Assembly (NCBI RefSeq): GCF_004798665.1
Contig: NZ_CP039292.1
Coordinates: forward strand, 248,001-312,000
Reading direction: 5' to 3'
DNA from: Actinomyces procaprae
GTDB lineage: Bacteria > Actinomycetota > Actinomycetes > Actinomycetales > Actinomycetaceae
Length of the DNA: 64,000 bases
In this document: in pieces, positions 8,524-17,446 of the stretch
How the letters are laid out: every line of letters starts with the position of its first letter
Position numbering within the stretch: the stretch's first letter is position 1
The notes under the pieces: model-generated
Database searches by the model: none
What the model saw: only the letters and a program-made list of their open reading frames with translations
Told to the model about the DNA's origin: nothing
Translations under genes and position numbers: made by a program

Positions 8524-10680
8524 ATGACTTATGTCAGTATGGATACCGAAGGGGTGCAGGGTTTCATTGATGCACTGCAGGCGTGGGTTGACGATGCTGA
8601 GACCGAATGCTCTGAGTTGTACAATCTCAATAACAGTTGGGACACACCTCCGGTCGAGGGTATCGATGAGATGCTCAACGTCTCTACTCCGTTCTTGCCG
8701 GGATACGCATTGAGCCCGACGATGGGCATGGCTGCTGGATTGGCGGGCACCACTACCGCATCCGTGGCGGACGCGACCAGCGCTCTCCAGGCGATCATTG
8801 ATGACCTGCAGACCCGGCTCGATGAGGCGATCATCATGAACGACTCCGGCATCACCTTCGGCTCCACCGAGGGCGCTGTCTGCTATTACCTTCCCGACGG
8901 GGTTGATGATACCGCCGAGAATGTCAAGACATATAACAGCCAGTCCATAGCTGATGCCAAGGCCGACGCAACTGCCCTGAAACAGGCTCTGGGCAGCAGC
9001 GACGGAACCGCGGAGGACGGCCGCTCCGTGGAGGAGATCGCTGCGGACATGGCCGAGAAGCAGGACATCGATGTCTACGGTGCTGCGTTTGTGAACACTG
9101 TAGGTGTGGACACCTACTTGGATCTGGTCCAGAAGGTCCAGGCGCACTACACATACTCGGCGGCGAGCAGTGGCACTTCGCAGTACTCTCACCCTACAAC
9201 CGAAGACGAGGCTGCTACGGATTCGATCGTGGATACGATGGGACACATCCTCGCCGCCGCATCTCACCAGAACGTAACCGGCCCTCGACTTGCTGCTGCG
9301 TTGGAGACGGCGGTGACCGAGGACGGTCACAAGGGCCGCACCGCGGCGATGAATGCGTTGTTGTCGGTGGAAGGGCTGTATTTCGACGCGGGTTTCCTGG
9401 TTGATTTGGCGGATCGGATGGAGGAGTTGCCGTATGACGGGACACGTCCGACGTTCCCGATGCCCGCCAATAAGGTGGACGAGTATGGTCCGGTGTTCAC
9501 CCGTAACAGCCTCGACCCGCTGCAAGGCGTGCTGACGGCGATGGGGACCAACACCGAGGCGGCGCTGGAGTATCTGGCGCCGGAGGAAGATGGCTCGGTC
9601 GGCGATGCCGGTAACTGGGTTCCGGGTCAGGCTTCCGTGGACCGTTGGAAGCTGCTCACCAATCGCACCTGGGATCCCGACCAGGGTGATGACGCGCTGA
9701 CAACCGCAATGGCCGGCGCATCGGCGCAACGTGTGCCCTCCGACGGTGACACTGACGAGCGTGCCGCATGGGCGACCGGGAAGGCCATGTCTTACCTCAG
9801 TAGCATTGATGAAGAGGCCTTCTCCCAGACGGGCCGGAACAATGTCGCCATCATACTGGGAAACTCTATGGCCGACATCGAGGACGTCATTGGCGGCAAT
9901 GCGGACTCCTCGGGGGCGGTGTTTGTAGGGGATGTGACGCGTCCTGCGGTGCTGCCCGGGAATCACGAGTCAGACATCCGCGCGCTGGCTCGCGTGGTCG
10001 GTATGGAAGAGAGCTCGCTGTTGATCTTGTCCAACACGGTTGGAAGGTACTCGACAGCGCGTAACCAGGCCATCCTCGACGAGTACCCCGAAGCTACTTT
10101 GGGTGACGGATCGGGGATGGACGAGGCGTTCAAGACCGCCAGCAGGAATGATGGGGCACTCCTGGGGTTCATTGAGCGCTCCGCTGTCAACGCGCTAACC
10201 GCCCACGGTTATGATGAAGCGCGCGCCAATGAGCTTACTGCTTCTACGGTGCTTGGTGCTTTTGGTGCAGAATTGTCGGTTGCGCCTCATCCGGGCGCCC
10301 AGGCCGCGTCGGTCGTGGTTACTGCCGCGACCCCGGGCTTGACCGAGCAGATAAGCCAGTTCGACCTGACACAGGTAGAGGATGCCGAGGACCTGTCTGA
10401 TGCTGCACAGCAGGAGGCATTCCAGGCGGCAATGGCGCAGATATCGAACGCGGGGCGGCTGCCTGATGCCGCCTACATCGACTATAACCAGAAGGATCTC
10501 GGCGATCTCTACGACTGGATGGACGAGGACCATCAAATCGATCTGACCATGCTACTTTCCGATTCCACGTATAGGAAGCAGTTCAACCACTGGATGGAGA
10601 GCCCCGATGTGCCTGCGGCAGACCTGGAGATCCAGTTCAGCGATGGTGTTCGCGCTGGTTTTGGAAACGATGATGATTGA
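8524..10680 (+). CDS. DUF6571-like protein, 718 aa (locus A)
   Basis: A large protein without signal peptide, recognised from memory as DUF6571-like. The N-terminal 110 residues look like a helical hairpin region (VQGFIDALQAWVDDAETECSEL), then a segment with YYLPDGVDDTAENVKTYN, then a long mostly helical body. It shares ordered blocks with the 627-aa minus-strand protein at 15515-17398: VYGAAFV, ILAAAS, MNALLSV, DPLQGVLTAMGTNTEA. A GAGGAG site lies 10 nt before the ATG at 8524. Downstream genes overlap or follow closely, so it is probably the core of an operon. The function is unknown; secretion by a type VII-like route is only a guess. Confidence 0.8.
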   Translation: MTYVSMDTEGVQGFIDALQAWVDDAETECSELYNLNNSWDTPPVEGIDEMLNVSTPFLPGYALSPTMGMAAGLAGTTTASVADATSALQAIIDDLQTRLDEAIIMNDSGITFGSTEGAVCYYLPDGVDDTAENVKTYNSQSIADAKADATALKQALGSSDGTAEDGRSVEEIAADMAEKQDIDVYGAAFVNTVGVDTYLDLVQKVQAHYTYSAASSGTSQYSHPTTEDEAATDSIVDTMGHILAAASHQNVTGPRLAAALETAVTEDGHKGRTAAMNALLSVEGLYFDAGFLVDLADRMEELPYDGTRPTFPMPANKVDEYGPVFTRNSLDPLQGVLTAMGTNTEAALEYLAPEEDGSVGDAGNWVPGQASVDRWKLLTNRTWDPDQGDDALTTAMAGASAQRVPSDGDTDERAAWATGKAMSYLSSIDEEAFSQTGRNNVAIILGNSMADIEDVIGGNADSSGAVFVGDVTRPAVLPGNHESDIRALARVVGMEESSLLILSNTVGRYSTARNQAILDEYPEATLGDGSGMDEAFKTASRNDGALLGFIERSAVNALTAHGYDEARANELTASTVLGAFGAELSVAPHPGAQAASVVVTAATPGLTEQISQFDLTQVEDAEDLSDAAQQEAFQAAMAQISNAGRLPDAAYIDYNQKDLGDLYDWMDEDHQIDLTMLLSDSTYRKQFNHWMESPDVPAADLEIQFSDGVRAGFGNDDD

Positions 10681-11315
10681 GGTGGATTGCTGTCTTGTCT
10701 GCGGATTCTAATCGCCGGTGGGGCTTGGTTAATCGTTTGGGGGCGCCGTTTGTGGTGTCGTTGACGATTGTGGTGCTGGTGTTTGCGGGTCGTTTGGCGT
10801 GGTGGGGGTATCAGCAGCTCCCTCCTCCTCGTCCTGACGAACCATATTGCTTGGTGTTGAACGACGAGGATATTGCCCCGATCTTAGCTGACGTCACAGA
10901 AGTCTTCGGGGGTGACTACAGCACCAGTGGCCGCTACTGGGGATGTGTCGTCAACGGGAGCGAACAAAGTGTTCACCTTCAGGCGGCTCGGGATGCGGAT
11001 GACGTGTTTCTTGAGTACAAGGATATTGGTGTTCCGGTGTTGGATACGGTGTCTGCTAGGCCTGGGGCGCGTGTTCGGGCTGTTGGTGATGCGACTGTGG
11101 TGTCGTGGGTTGGGCGTCGGGATGCCCATGCCGCCTGGTTCGAGGGTAAGTCGGCGGTGATCTTCTCGGCCAGATCGGTGAGTGATGAGGTTGGCGCGGC
11201 GGCTCAGGTCTCGTTTCTTGAGGGGATTGCGATAAGGCGTGGTGCGCAGCTTCTGGATGAGATCGGGTTCGTGTCTACGCCTTCGCCGACGCCGGATCCG
11301 CACTGGACGCCTTGA
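10677..11315 (+). CDS. Single-pass membrane protein of locus A
   Basis: A 212-aa protein with one transmembrane helix at about residues 23-45 (VVSLTIVVLVFAGRLAWWGY), followed by a Pro-rich stretch and an extracytoplasmic domain with two Cys residues. The family is not recognised. The reading frame overlaps the DUF6571 stop (TTGA, 10677-10680). A TTG at 10695 with GAGGTGG 9 nt upstream is an alternative start. Its position between the DUF6571 gene and the lipoprotein gene suggests a shared envelope function. Locus B has no copy of it. Confidence 0.65.
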   Translation: MRWIAVLSADSNRRWGLVNRLGAPFVVSLTIVVLVFAGRLAWWGYQQLPPPRPDEPYCLVLNDEDIAPILADVTEVFGGDYSTSGRYWGCVVNGSEQSVHLQAARDADDVFLEYKDIGVPVLDTVSARPGARVRAVGDATVVSWVGRRDAHAAWFEGKSAVIFSARSVSDEVGAAAQVSFLEGIAIRRGAQLLDEIGFVSTPSPTPDPHWTP

Positions 11316-11374
11316 GGCGGCCGGGTGTCGTGGTCGCGGAGACTTCCACTGTCCTGTCTACTGTTTAGGAGATC

Positions 11375-12085
11375 ATGCATATGAGATATCTAGTCGGCAC
11401 ATTCTTGGATCGTCTGCGTCGTCCGTTGACGGGCCTGCTCGTGCTGCTGCTGGCGTGTGCGCCGGTGGTGGCGTGCTCCTCCGAGTCGGGTGACAATCCG
11501 CTGGGTATCGGCACCTACGATCCGGAGGCAGCGGCGTCGACCAAGGCGTCGGAGTCCGCTGCGGCCGCGGTAGCGTCCGCGTCTGCTGCGGCCTCGGCGG
11601 AGGCCGCGGGAGTGGTGACCGTGGAGTCCTTGTCCACTGAGCGGCACGTGATCACCTCTATCCCCGAGGATCTGGATGAGCTCCAGACCGAGGTGCTCAA
11701 GGCCTTCGTCCACTACGACGAGGTGACTTGGAACGTCTGGTTCACCCGCACCGGCATCGAAAACGCCGCCCCCCTCATGACCGCGGAGGAGTACCAAGCC
11801 TTTACGGAGGACTTTGAAGGGCAGGATACTGGGCGCACGGATGGGACCGTGAGAGTTTCGGTGCTTTCAGTGGACCAGAGTTCGGCATACGACACTACGC
11901 GAGCTGAGGTTATTTATTGCGATGACCAGACGGACCTCGTTGACTACGATGCTGACGGCAACAACGTTAGTGGAACTGTTACATCGCAGGCACGCTACAA
12001 GATGAGTGTCGTTATGGTTTATGAGGATGGCATCTGGAAGGAAGCCGCCGAGGAGTACCTGTCGACCAACGAGTGCACGGTGTGA
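11375..12085 (+). CDS. Lipoprotein with NTF2-like C-terminal domain (locus A)
   Basis: A 236-aa lipoprotein: signal peptide with lipobox VVAC (Cys at about residue 34), a Lys/Glu/Ser/Ala-rich helical linker (about residues 50-80), then a domain of about 150 residues. The domain begins LSTERHVITSIPEDLDEL and ends with a beta-rich part containing a DYDADGNNV loop. This resembles NTF2-like domains of actinobacterial lipoproteins such as DUF6318; the family was not confirmed. It is clearly paralogous to 18040-18732 (shared NPLGIGT, TVESLST, SIPEDLDELQTEVLKAF). An AGGAG site precedes the ATG at 11375; 11381 is an alternative. It is followed 3 bp later by a truncated secreted-protein gene. Confidence 0.78.
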   Translation: MHMRYLVGTFLDRLRRPLTGLLVLLLACAPVVACSSESGDNPLGIGTYDPEAAASTKASESAAAAVASASAAASAEAAGVVTVESLSTERHVITSIPEDLDELQTEVLKAFVHYDEVTWNVWFTRTGIENAAPLMTAEEYQAFTEDFEGQDTGRTDGTVRVSVLSVDQSSAYDTTRAEVIYCDDQTDLVDYDADGNNVSGTVTSQARYKMSVVMVYEDGIWKEAAEEYLSTNECTV

Positions 12086-12088
12086 ACC

Positions 12089-12211
12089 ATGGCGCGGGCA
12101 ACTCGAAAACTCGTCACAGCGCTGAGCGTCGCACTCCTTCTGGTGATGCCGCTAGTCATCGCAACTCCTGCTTGGGCAAATAGGCAAGGTAAGGAGGCTC
12201 TTCCGGTTTGA
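12089..12211 (+). pseudogene. Secreted-protein gene truncated by ISL3-type element end
   Basis: This frame opens 3 bp after the lipoprotein stop and encodes a clear Sec signal peptide (hydrophobic core ALSVALLLVMPLVIATPAWA, cleavage after AWA). After about 35 codons it enters the terminal inverted repeat of the element at 12196 and stops at TGA 12209-12211 inside it. In locus B the gene in the same place after the paralogous lipoprotein (18735-19802) encodes a 355-aa secreted protein whose signal peptide also ends AWA. The original protein was therefore probably similar, and its body is lost. Confidence 0.8.
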
Positions 12212-14156
12212 GGGTGTGGTGGTTGGGGTCGGGGCTGCGGTGGGGGTGGTTGTTTGAACTGCACCGGGTTTGATGGAGGCAGTGAATACACGGAAGGATC
12301 ACTGCTGGGAGTGCTCAGAGGAAGTATCCCGAGGAGCTGCGGGAGCGGGCCACCAGGTTGGCTGTGGTGGCCCGCCGGGACCCCGAGCGGTCTAAGGGGG
12401 CGATCAGAAGGATCGCCGATGAGCTGGGTGCCCATCCCGAGGCTCTGCGTACCTGGGTGAAGAAGGCCGAGATCGATGCGGGCGCCCGGCCGGGAACCAC
12501 CAGTCAGGATGCCCAGCGGATCCGGGAGCTGGAGAAGGAAGTACGCGAGCTGCGCAGGGCTAACGGTGATCCTGCGCAAGACGGTGCGCGCATGTTTGCG
12601 CCCCGGGCGGAGTGTGAGGCGCCGGTAGAGGTCACCGGTCTCCTTCATCGACGGGCAACAAGGCGGACCTTGGGGCCTGTGCCGATCTGCCAGGCGCTTA
12701 CTAGCACCGGTGTCAAGATCGCCCCTACCCGTCCTGCCGGGCCCGCAAGTCCCGTCCCCCCAGTGCCAGGGGGGTGCGCGATGAGGTTCTGAAGGCCGAA
12801 ATCAGCAGAGTGCATGAGAAGAACTACTGCGTTCTGGGCGCCAGGAAGATGCATGCGATGCTGAACCGGCCTGAGGCCTGTGAGCGGCATGGTCTGGGGC
12901 ATGCGACGCCTGCTGCACCGTGGAGAGGTTGATGCGGGCCATGGGCCTGCACGGCCACCGGCCGCGCCAAGTCACCGCGTACCACGCGCAGCGCGCCCAG
13001 GGAGCAGTGCCCCGCAGACCTCGTCAACAGGCACTTCAGCGCGTTCAGGCCGAACGAGTTGTGGGTGGCGGACATAACGTATGTACGCACCCTGTCCGGC
13101 TGGGTGTACGTCGCCTTCGCCCGCTGACGTGTACTCCCGGCGGATCGTCGGCTGGCAGACGTCCACGAGCTTGTACACCGACCTGGCATTGGACGCCCTG
13201 AAGATGGGTATCTGGCAGCACCCGGCGCGAAGGAGCCGACCTTACCGGCCTGATCCATCACACGCGGCCGGGGGGTCCAGTACCGGGCCATCCGAGTGCG
13301 GGCAGGCCCTGCCCGACTGTGATGCGGTCGCCTCGGTGGGCTCCAAGGGCGACTTCCTTTCGGCTTCGCGCTGGCCGAGGCCCTCAACTCTCTCTATAAG
13401 GCAGAGCTCATACGCAACCACAAGTACCTAGATTCCCACGGGCCCTGGGAGGGTATCGATGATGTCGAGTTCGCTACCGCCGAGTGGGTGCAACTGGTCG
13501 GGCACTGTCCGGCCTCACTCCGCCATAGGCATGCACGCCCCGATCGAGTACGAGCAGGCATACACCCCACCACCACAAGAAGACACCAACACCATCGCCG
13601 ACGGCACCGACATCATCGCCGACGGCACCGACATCATCGACACCGCCGACGCCCAGGACGTCGGCGAGCAGACCACCATCAACCAACCCCAGCCGGCAAC
13701 CACCGGCGCCAGATAAAACACCCTCCACGAAACCCGGGGCTTGACAGTTGCTGGGTTCGTGAGGTTGTTGTCGGTGGGTGGTGCTGGCTTGCGCTGACTC
13801 GTCGGGGCCGCTGGGATCATCTGGGCGCTGGACCGGGGCTGCCGCCATTGACGGCGCGCGGCGGCGGTCTTGGTGCCCCACTTGACAGGCCCCCGGGCGC
13901 AGGCGTGAGCGCTCGGGGTGCGGGCCTGGCGTGTTCGCCCGCGCGCCCCGGGTGACGGTTCGGCACTTCGCGTGACGGTTCGGCACTTGGCACCAACGAT
14001 TCGGCACTTCCGGCGACGCTACGTACCCCTACCGTACGAACCGTCGCAAGAAAGTACGAATCGCCGACCAGAACATACGAACCCTCACGCGAAGGTACGA
14101 ACCGTCGCGTCAACACACAAGCCCCCAGCCCAACACACCCTCAAACCGGAAGAGCC
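12196..14156. mobile_element. MITE-like element copy 1, ISL3-type ends, split by an IS3 element
   Basis: The left end GGCTCTTCCGGTTTGAGG and its inverted copy ending at 14156 form 23-bp perfect terminal repeats. When the nested IS3-type element and its 3-bp duplication are removed, the element is 466 bp, against 465 bp for the closely matching copy at 38903-39367. No transposase gene belongs to it. The right half carries three direct copies of TTCGGCACTT, followed by four copies of a TACGAAYC motif that are partly inverse-complementary to the first set. No 8-bp target duplication is seen at the flanks, and coding sequence is truncated on both sides. Confidence 0.85.
12255..13746 (+). mobile_element. 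Decayed IS3-family insertion sequence nested in MITE copy 1
   Basis: The element is 1492 bp with imperfect terminal repeats (left TGAACTGCACCGGGTTT, right reverse complement TGTCAAGCCCCGGGTTT). It is flanked by a 3-bp direct repeat GTT (12252-12254 and 13747-13749), as expected for IS3 insertion. The uninterrupted site is visible in the second MITE copy (around 38952). Inside are an OrfA remnant from about 12322 (KYPEELRERATRLAV, then a leucine-zipper-like RIRELEKEVRELRRAN) and an OrfB remnant with FRPNELWVADITYVRT and DVYSRRIVGWQ. The frames are broken at several places, so the transposase is inactive. A 21-bp in-frame tandem repeat lies near 13604-13645. Confidence 0.88.
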
Positions 14157-14331
14157 GCATTAGCCTGGTCGCTGCTACCCGCGGCGCTCGGGTTGAACCC
14201 GGGGATGTCCAGGCGGTTCTGATCCGCCCCCAGCGAGCAACCCACCAAAGGAGCGCATGCCAGTAGTAGCGTCAGCAGGGCCGCCGGCAGACTGTGCAGG
14301 GGCGGGGCGTGCTGGCTCCGGATCGCATCAT
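14157..14331 (-). pseudogene. 5' remnant of a DUF6571-type lipoprotein gene
   Basis: On the minus strand this segment is a near copy of the start of the lipoprotein gene at 14376-15470, including its upstream sequence and AGGAG site. It encodes MMRSGASTPRP and a lipobox region. One base is missing after the CGCCCC run, which shifts the frame. The copy ends at the boundary of the ISL3-type element (14156), about 50 codons in. It shows that a third tandem copy once existed and was cut by the element. Confidence 0.78.
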
Positions 14332-14375
14332 AAGAAAGCTCCTCATCAAGCCGACACCCCTACTGCGTGCCCCTA

Positions 14376-15470
14376 TCATTTGATAATCTTTGCGCCCTGA
14401 CCCTGCCTGTATCCCATGTTGTAGCCTTTGTTGATCTTGACGTCAAGGTTGTCCATGGTGGGGTCGGTGAGTAGTTCTTGCCAGGTCATGTAGTCCTGGG
14501 CTGCTTGTGGGGTCATGGGGTCGGGGGCGGTGATGGTGGGTTGTCCGTTGACTTCGGTGTAGAAGGAGAAGGACCGTCCGTTGTTGCCGGTGGCGGCCGC
14601 CTCCAGCGCCTCCTCGCTCAGCAAGCCGTAGTTCGCGGCAGCAACATAGGCCTGGGCTCGCAGTACCGTGTCGATGTCGGCCTCATCGACAGTGTCCGTA
14701 GTGTTGTCGCCCGCCCGCCGCTCGGCGATGCCGTTAAGGTAGCCCATGGTTGCGCCGGCTTTCCGATAGTTCCCGAGCAGGGTGGCTTCGGGGTCTGTTG
14801 CTGTGGGCATGTCGGAATCGACCTGGTTGTGATGGTGCTGGAGCATGGTGGAGGTCAGGGTTCCGGCGGCATGCTTGTCGTCGATGACGCGGTACAGGGC
14901 GGTCTCGAACTGCGCGTCGGTAACCAGACCGGACAGGCCGTAGACGTTATTGATTTCCAGGGATCCGCCGTTGGCCAGGCTGGCGAGTTCCTTCGGGCTG
15001 TTGGCGAGCAGGAGGGCGAGGTTCTGCTTGATGGTTCCGGTGTAGTCCTTGAGGGGTATCTGGTCGACGGCAAACTCCATTGACTTGGCGACGATCCACG
15101 TGGTCTTTGCGGCGGTTTGCTCGTCTTGGCCGGTGCGCATGGCCGAGACGGCGGCCATGGCAGCGGTGAGTTCTTCCAGACCGCCGGAGTTCCAGTGGCC
15201 TTCTTCGAGCGTCTTCCACCGCTCCCGAGTCCGCTCTCCCGGCACCCACCGCCCGTCGCTGATCTCTCCATCTGGGCTGAGGTAGTCCAAAGCGGCCCGG
15301 GCGTTGGCCTGGTCGCTGCTTGCGGTATCTGGGTCAAAATCGGGAATGTCCAGTTCGCTTCCGAAATACTGTGCGCACGCCACCAAAGGAGCGCATGCCA
15401 GTAGTAGCGTCAGCAGGGCCGTCGACAGACTGTGCCTGGGGCGGGGCGTGCTGGCTCCGGATCGCATCAT
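14376..15470 (-). CDS. Lipoprotein fused to the C-terminal half of a DUF6571-like protein
   Basis: A 364-aa protein with a lipoprotein signal peptide (STALLTLLLACAPLVAC) like those of the lipoproteins at 11375 and 18040. The mature part matches the C-terminal half of the neighbouring 627-aa protein almost block for block: YGLSGLVTDAQFETALYRVID, DTVDEADIDTVLRAQAYVAA, PTITAPDPMTPQAAQDYM. Compared with that protein it lacks a hydrophobic stretch of about 63 residues. The start at 15470 is chosen because AGGAG lies 7 nt upstream; an upstream ATG at 15518 overlaps the preceding stop. The function is unknown; it is probably exposed on the outer face of the membrane. Confidence 0.8.
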   Translation of the reverse strand: MMRSGASTPRPRHSLSTALLTLLLACAPLVACAQYFGSELDIPDFDPDTASSDQANARAALDYLSPDGEISDGRWVPGERTRERWKTLEEGHWNSGGLEELTAAMAAVSAMRTGQDEQTAAKTTWIVAKSMEFAVDQIPLKDYTGTIKQNLALLLANSPKELASLANGGSLEINNVYGLSGLVTDAQFETALYRVIDDKHAAGTLTSTMLQHHHNQVDSDMPTATDPEATLLGNYRKAGATMGYLNGIAERRAGDNTTDTVDEADIDTVLRAQAYVAAANYGLLSEEALEAAATGNNGRSFSFYTEVNGQPTITAPDPMTPQAAQDYMTWQELLTDPTMDNLDVKINKGYNMGYRQGQGAKIIK

Positions 15471-15514
15471 AAGAAAGCTCCTCATCAAGCCGACACCCCT
15501 ACTGCGTGCCCCTA

Positions 15515-17398
15515 TCATTTGATGATCTCTGCGCCCTGGCCCTGTTTGCGGCCTGTGTGATCGCCCGCTTCGATATTGACATCAAGGTTGTCCATGGTGG
15601 GGTCGGTGAGTAGTTCTTGCCAGGTCATGTAGTCCTGGGCTGCTTGTGGGGTCATGGGGTCGGGGGCGGTGATGGTGGGTTGTCCGTTGACTTCGGTGTA
15701 GAAGGAGAAGGACCGTCCGTTGTTGCCGGTGGCGGCCGCTTCCATGGCGGCGTCGCTGAGCAGGCCGTACTGTGCGGCAGCAACATAGGCTTGGGCTCGC
15801 AGTACCGTGTCGATGTCGGCCTCATCGACAGTGTCCGGAGTGTTCCAGTCTTTGGTTAGCTGGTTGACGATGATGGGTCTGGTTACGGTGGAGCCGGTGC
15901 TGTACAGCAGCGGTCCGGCGACCGCCAGGCCGGTGCCCCCGGTCACGGCGCTGACTCCGGTACCCAGGACGGTGGAGAACACGCTCAGTGCGGTTCCCAT
16001 ATTGGACTTGGCGTTGGCCTGTGCGGCGCTGTTGTCGCCTGCGCGCAACTCGGCAATGCCATCAAGGTAGCCCATGGTTGCGGCGGCCTTCTTGTACTGT
16101 CCGGTCAGCGTCTCTTCGGGGTCTGTGACCGTGGGCATGTCGGAGTCGATTTGACCGCGGTGGTACTGACCCATGGCAGCGGCCAGAGTGCCGGCGGCGT
16201 TCGCATCATCAATGACGCGGTACAGCAGGGTCTCGAACTGTGCGTCGGTCACCATACCGGACAGACCATAGTGCTGATTGATTTCCAGGGATCCGCCGTT
16301 GGCCAGGCCGGCGAGCTCCTTGGGGCTATTGCCGAGCAGGACGGCGAGGTTCTGCTTCATGGTGGCGGTGAAATCGGCTTCCTCGACATGATCGACGAAG
16401 AAGGGGATGGCCTGCGCGGTCATCCAGGTGGCGCGCCCGGCCGCATCGGCTGGCGCGTTCGGGTCGCCGTCGGCTCCCCGGTAGGCGGACGCCGCGGCCG
16501 TGGCCGCACTCAACCCGTCGAGCCCTGAACCGCCGTGGTAGTCCCAGTCACGTTGCCTGAGCATCTCCCAGCGCTTCTTGATCTCGGCGTCATTAGCGCC
16601 ATCAATGGTGAGATAGTTCAAGGAGGCCTCAGAATTGGAACCCATGGCGGTCAGCACGCCGGCCAACGGGTCCGCCGTATAGAACTCTCCATTCACGAAC
16701 GGCGGCGCACCGGCGAAGGGGACCGAGGACGGCTCGATGTCTTCAAGGTTGTCTGCGAGCGTAGCGAGGAACCCGGTACCGTACGCCGTCCTGGACACCG
16801 ACAACAGCGCATTGAGTGCCGTCATCGGGTTCTCAAGCTGCGGCTGAATGACCGCCGGATCGACTGCGTTTGCGAAGTCGGCAGCGAGGTCCGCCCCACC
16901 GACCTGATCCTGGCTGGCGGCGGCCAGGATGTGCGCGAGAGTCTCCAACGACTTGGTGAGGCGCTCACCACCGTCATCCCCCTCGTAGTCGACCTGATAA
17001 TGACCGTCTAGCGTGTAGACGAGCTGCAAGTACTCTTCAGCGGAGAACTCACCGACGAACGCCGCCCCGTAGGTGGGGATGTCGCGGTGCTTGTCGATCT
17101 GGTTGAGGATTTCCTCGGGGGTGCGGCCTTGGGTGGAGATGCCGTTCTCCAGGGCCTCCTGCAGCTCGGCCGCCTCTGCCTTGGCGGTCTCGACTGAGCC
17201 GGTGTTGTAGGCGGACTGTGCCAGGGGTCCTGGGCGTGGTCCTGCGTCGGTTGCGTCGACGACGGATGGCACCGGGTCGTGGTAGTAGTTGCTGGTGTGG
17301 TTGATGGCGTTGCGCTCGTAGTCGATCGCTGCGGCGCGGTCCTCGAGGTTCTCGACGACCGTTTGCATCTTGTCGGTGTCGATCTTGATGAAGGCCAT
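15515..17398 (-). CDS. DUF6571-like protein, 627 aa (locus B)
   Basis: This protein is related to the 718-aa protein of locus A over most of its length and has no signal peptide. The N-terminal 60 residues look like a helical hairpin (VVENLEDRAAAIDYERNAI). Shared blocks include GRTPEEI, TYGAAFV, ILAAAS, TALNALLSV and DPLAGVLTAMGSNSEA. At about residues 455-520 there is a Gly/Val/Thr-rich hydrophobic stretch (SVFSTVLGTGVSAVTGGTGL) that could enter a membrane. The stop (TGA 15515-15517) is followed at once by the lipoprotein fusion gene that repeats its C-terminal half. The ATG at 17398 has GGAG upstream. Function unknown. Confidence 0.8.
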   Translation of the reverse strand: MAFIKIDTDKMQTVVENLEDRAAAIDYERNAINHTSNYYHDPVPSVVDATDAGPRPGPLAQSAYNTGSVETAKAEAAELQEALENGISTQGRTPEEILNQIDKHRDIPTYGAAFVGEFSAEEYLQLVYTLDGHYQVDYEGDDGGERLTKSLETLAHILAAASQDQVGGADLAADFANAVDPAVIQPQLENPMTALNALLSVSRTAYGTGFLATLADNLEDIEPSSVPFAGAPPFVNGEFYTADPLAGVLTAMGSNSEASLNYLTIDGANDAEIKKRWEMLRQRDWDYHGGSGLDGLSAATAAASAYRGADGDPNAPADAAGRATWMTAQAIPFFVDHVEEADFTATMKQNLAVLLGNSPKELAGLANGGSLEINQHYGLSGMVTDAQFETLLYRVIDDANAAGTLAAAMGQYHRGQIDSDMPTVTDPEETLTGQYKKAAATMGYLDGIAELRAGDNSAAQANAKSNMGTALSVFSTVLGTGVSAVTGGTGLAVAGPLLYSTGSTVTRPIIVNQLTKDWNTPDTVDEADIDTVLRAQAYVAAAQYGLLSDAAMEAAATGNNGRSFSFYTEVNGQPTITAPDPMTPQAAQDYMTWQELLTDPTMDNLDVNIEAGDHTGRKQGQGAEIIK

Positions 17399-17446
17399 GG
17401 GGGCCGGCTCCGTGCTTTGCGGTTGGTTCAGGGGGGGGGCAGGGGG

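Noticed and set aside
7965..10680. Calling locus A a type VII secretion system
   Set aside because: Only size and helical pattern of small proteins suggest it; there is no EccC, EccD, mycosin or clear WXG motif in the window.
13459..13716. Possible small gene with Asp/Thr repeats inside the IS3 element
   Set aside because: It is the frameshifted tail of the transposase remnant containing a 21-bp tandem repeat; there is no independent start.
12196..14156. 8-bp target duplication expected for an ISL3-type insertion
   Set aside because: The flanks (GGTAAGGA and GCATTAGC) do not match, and copy 2 flanks do not match either. Absence of duplication is reported instead.
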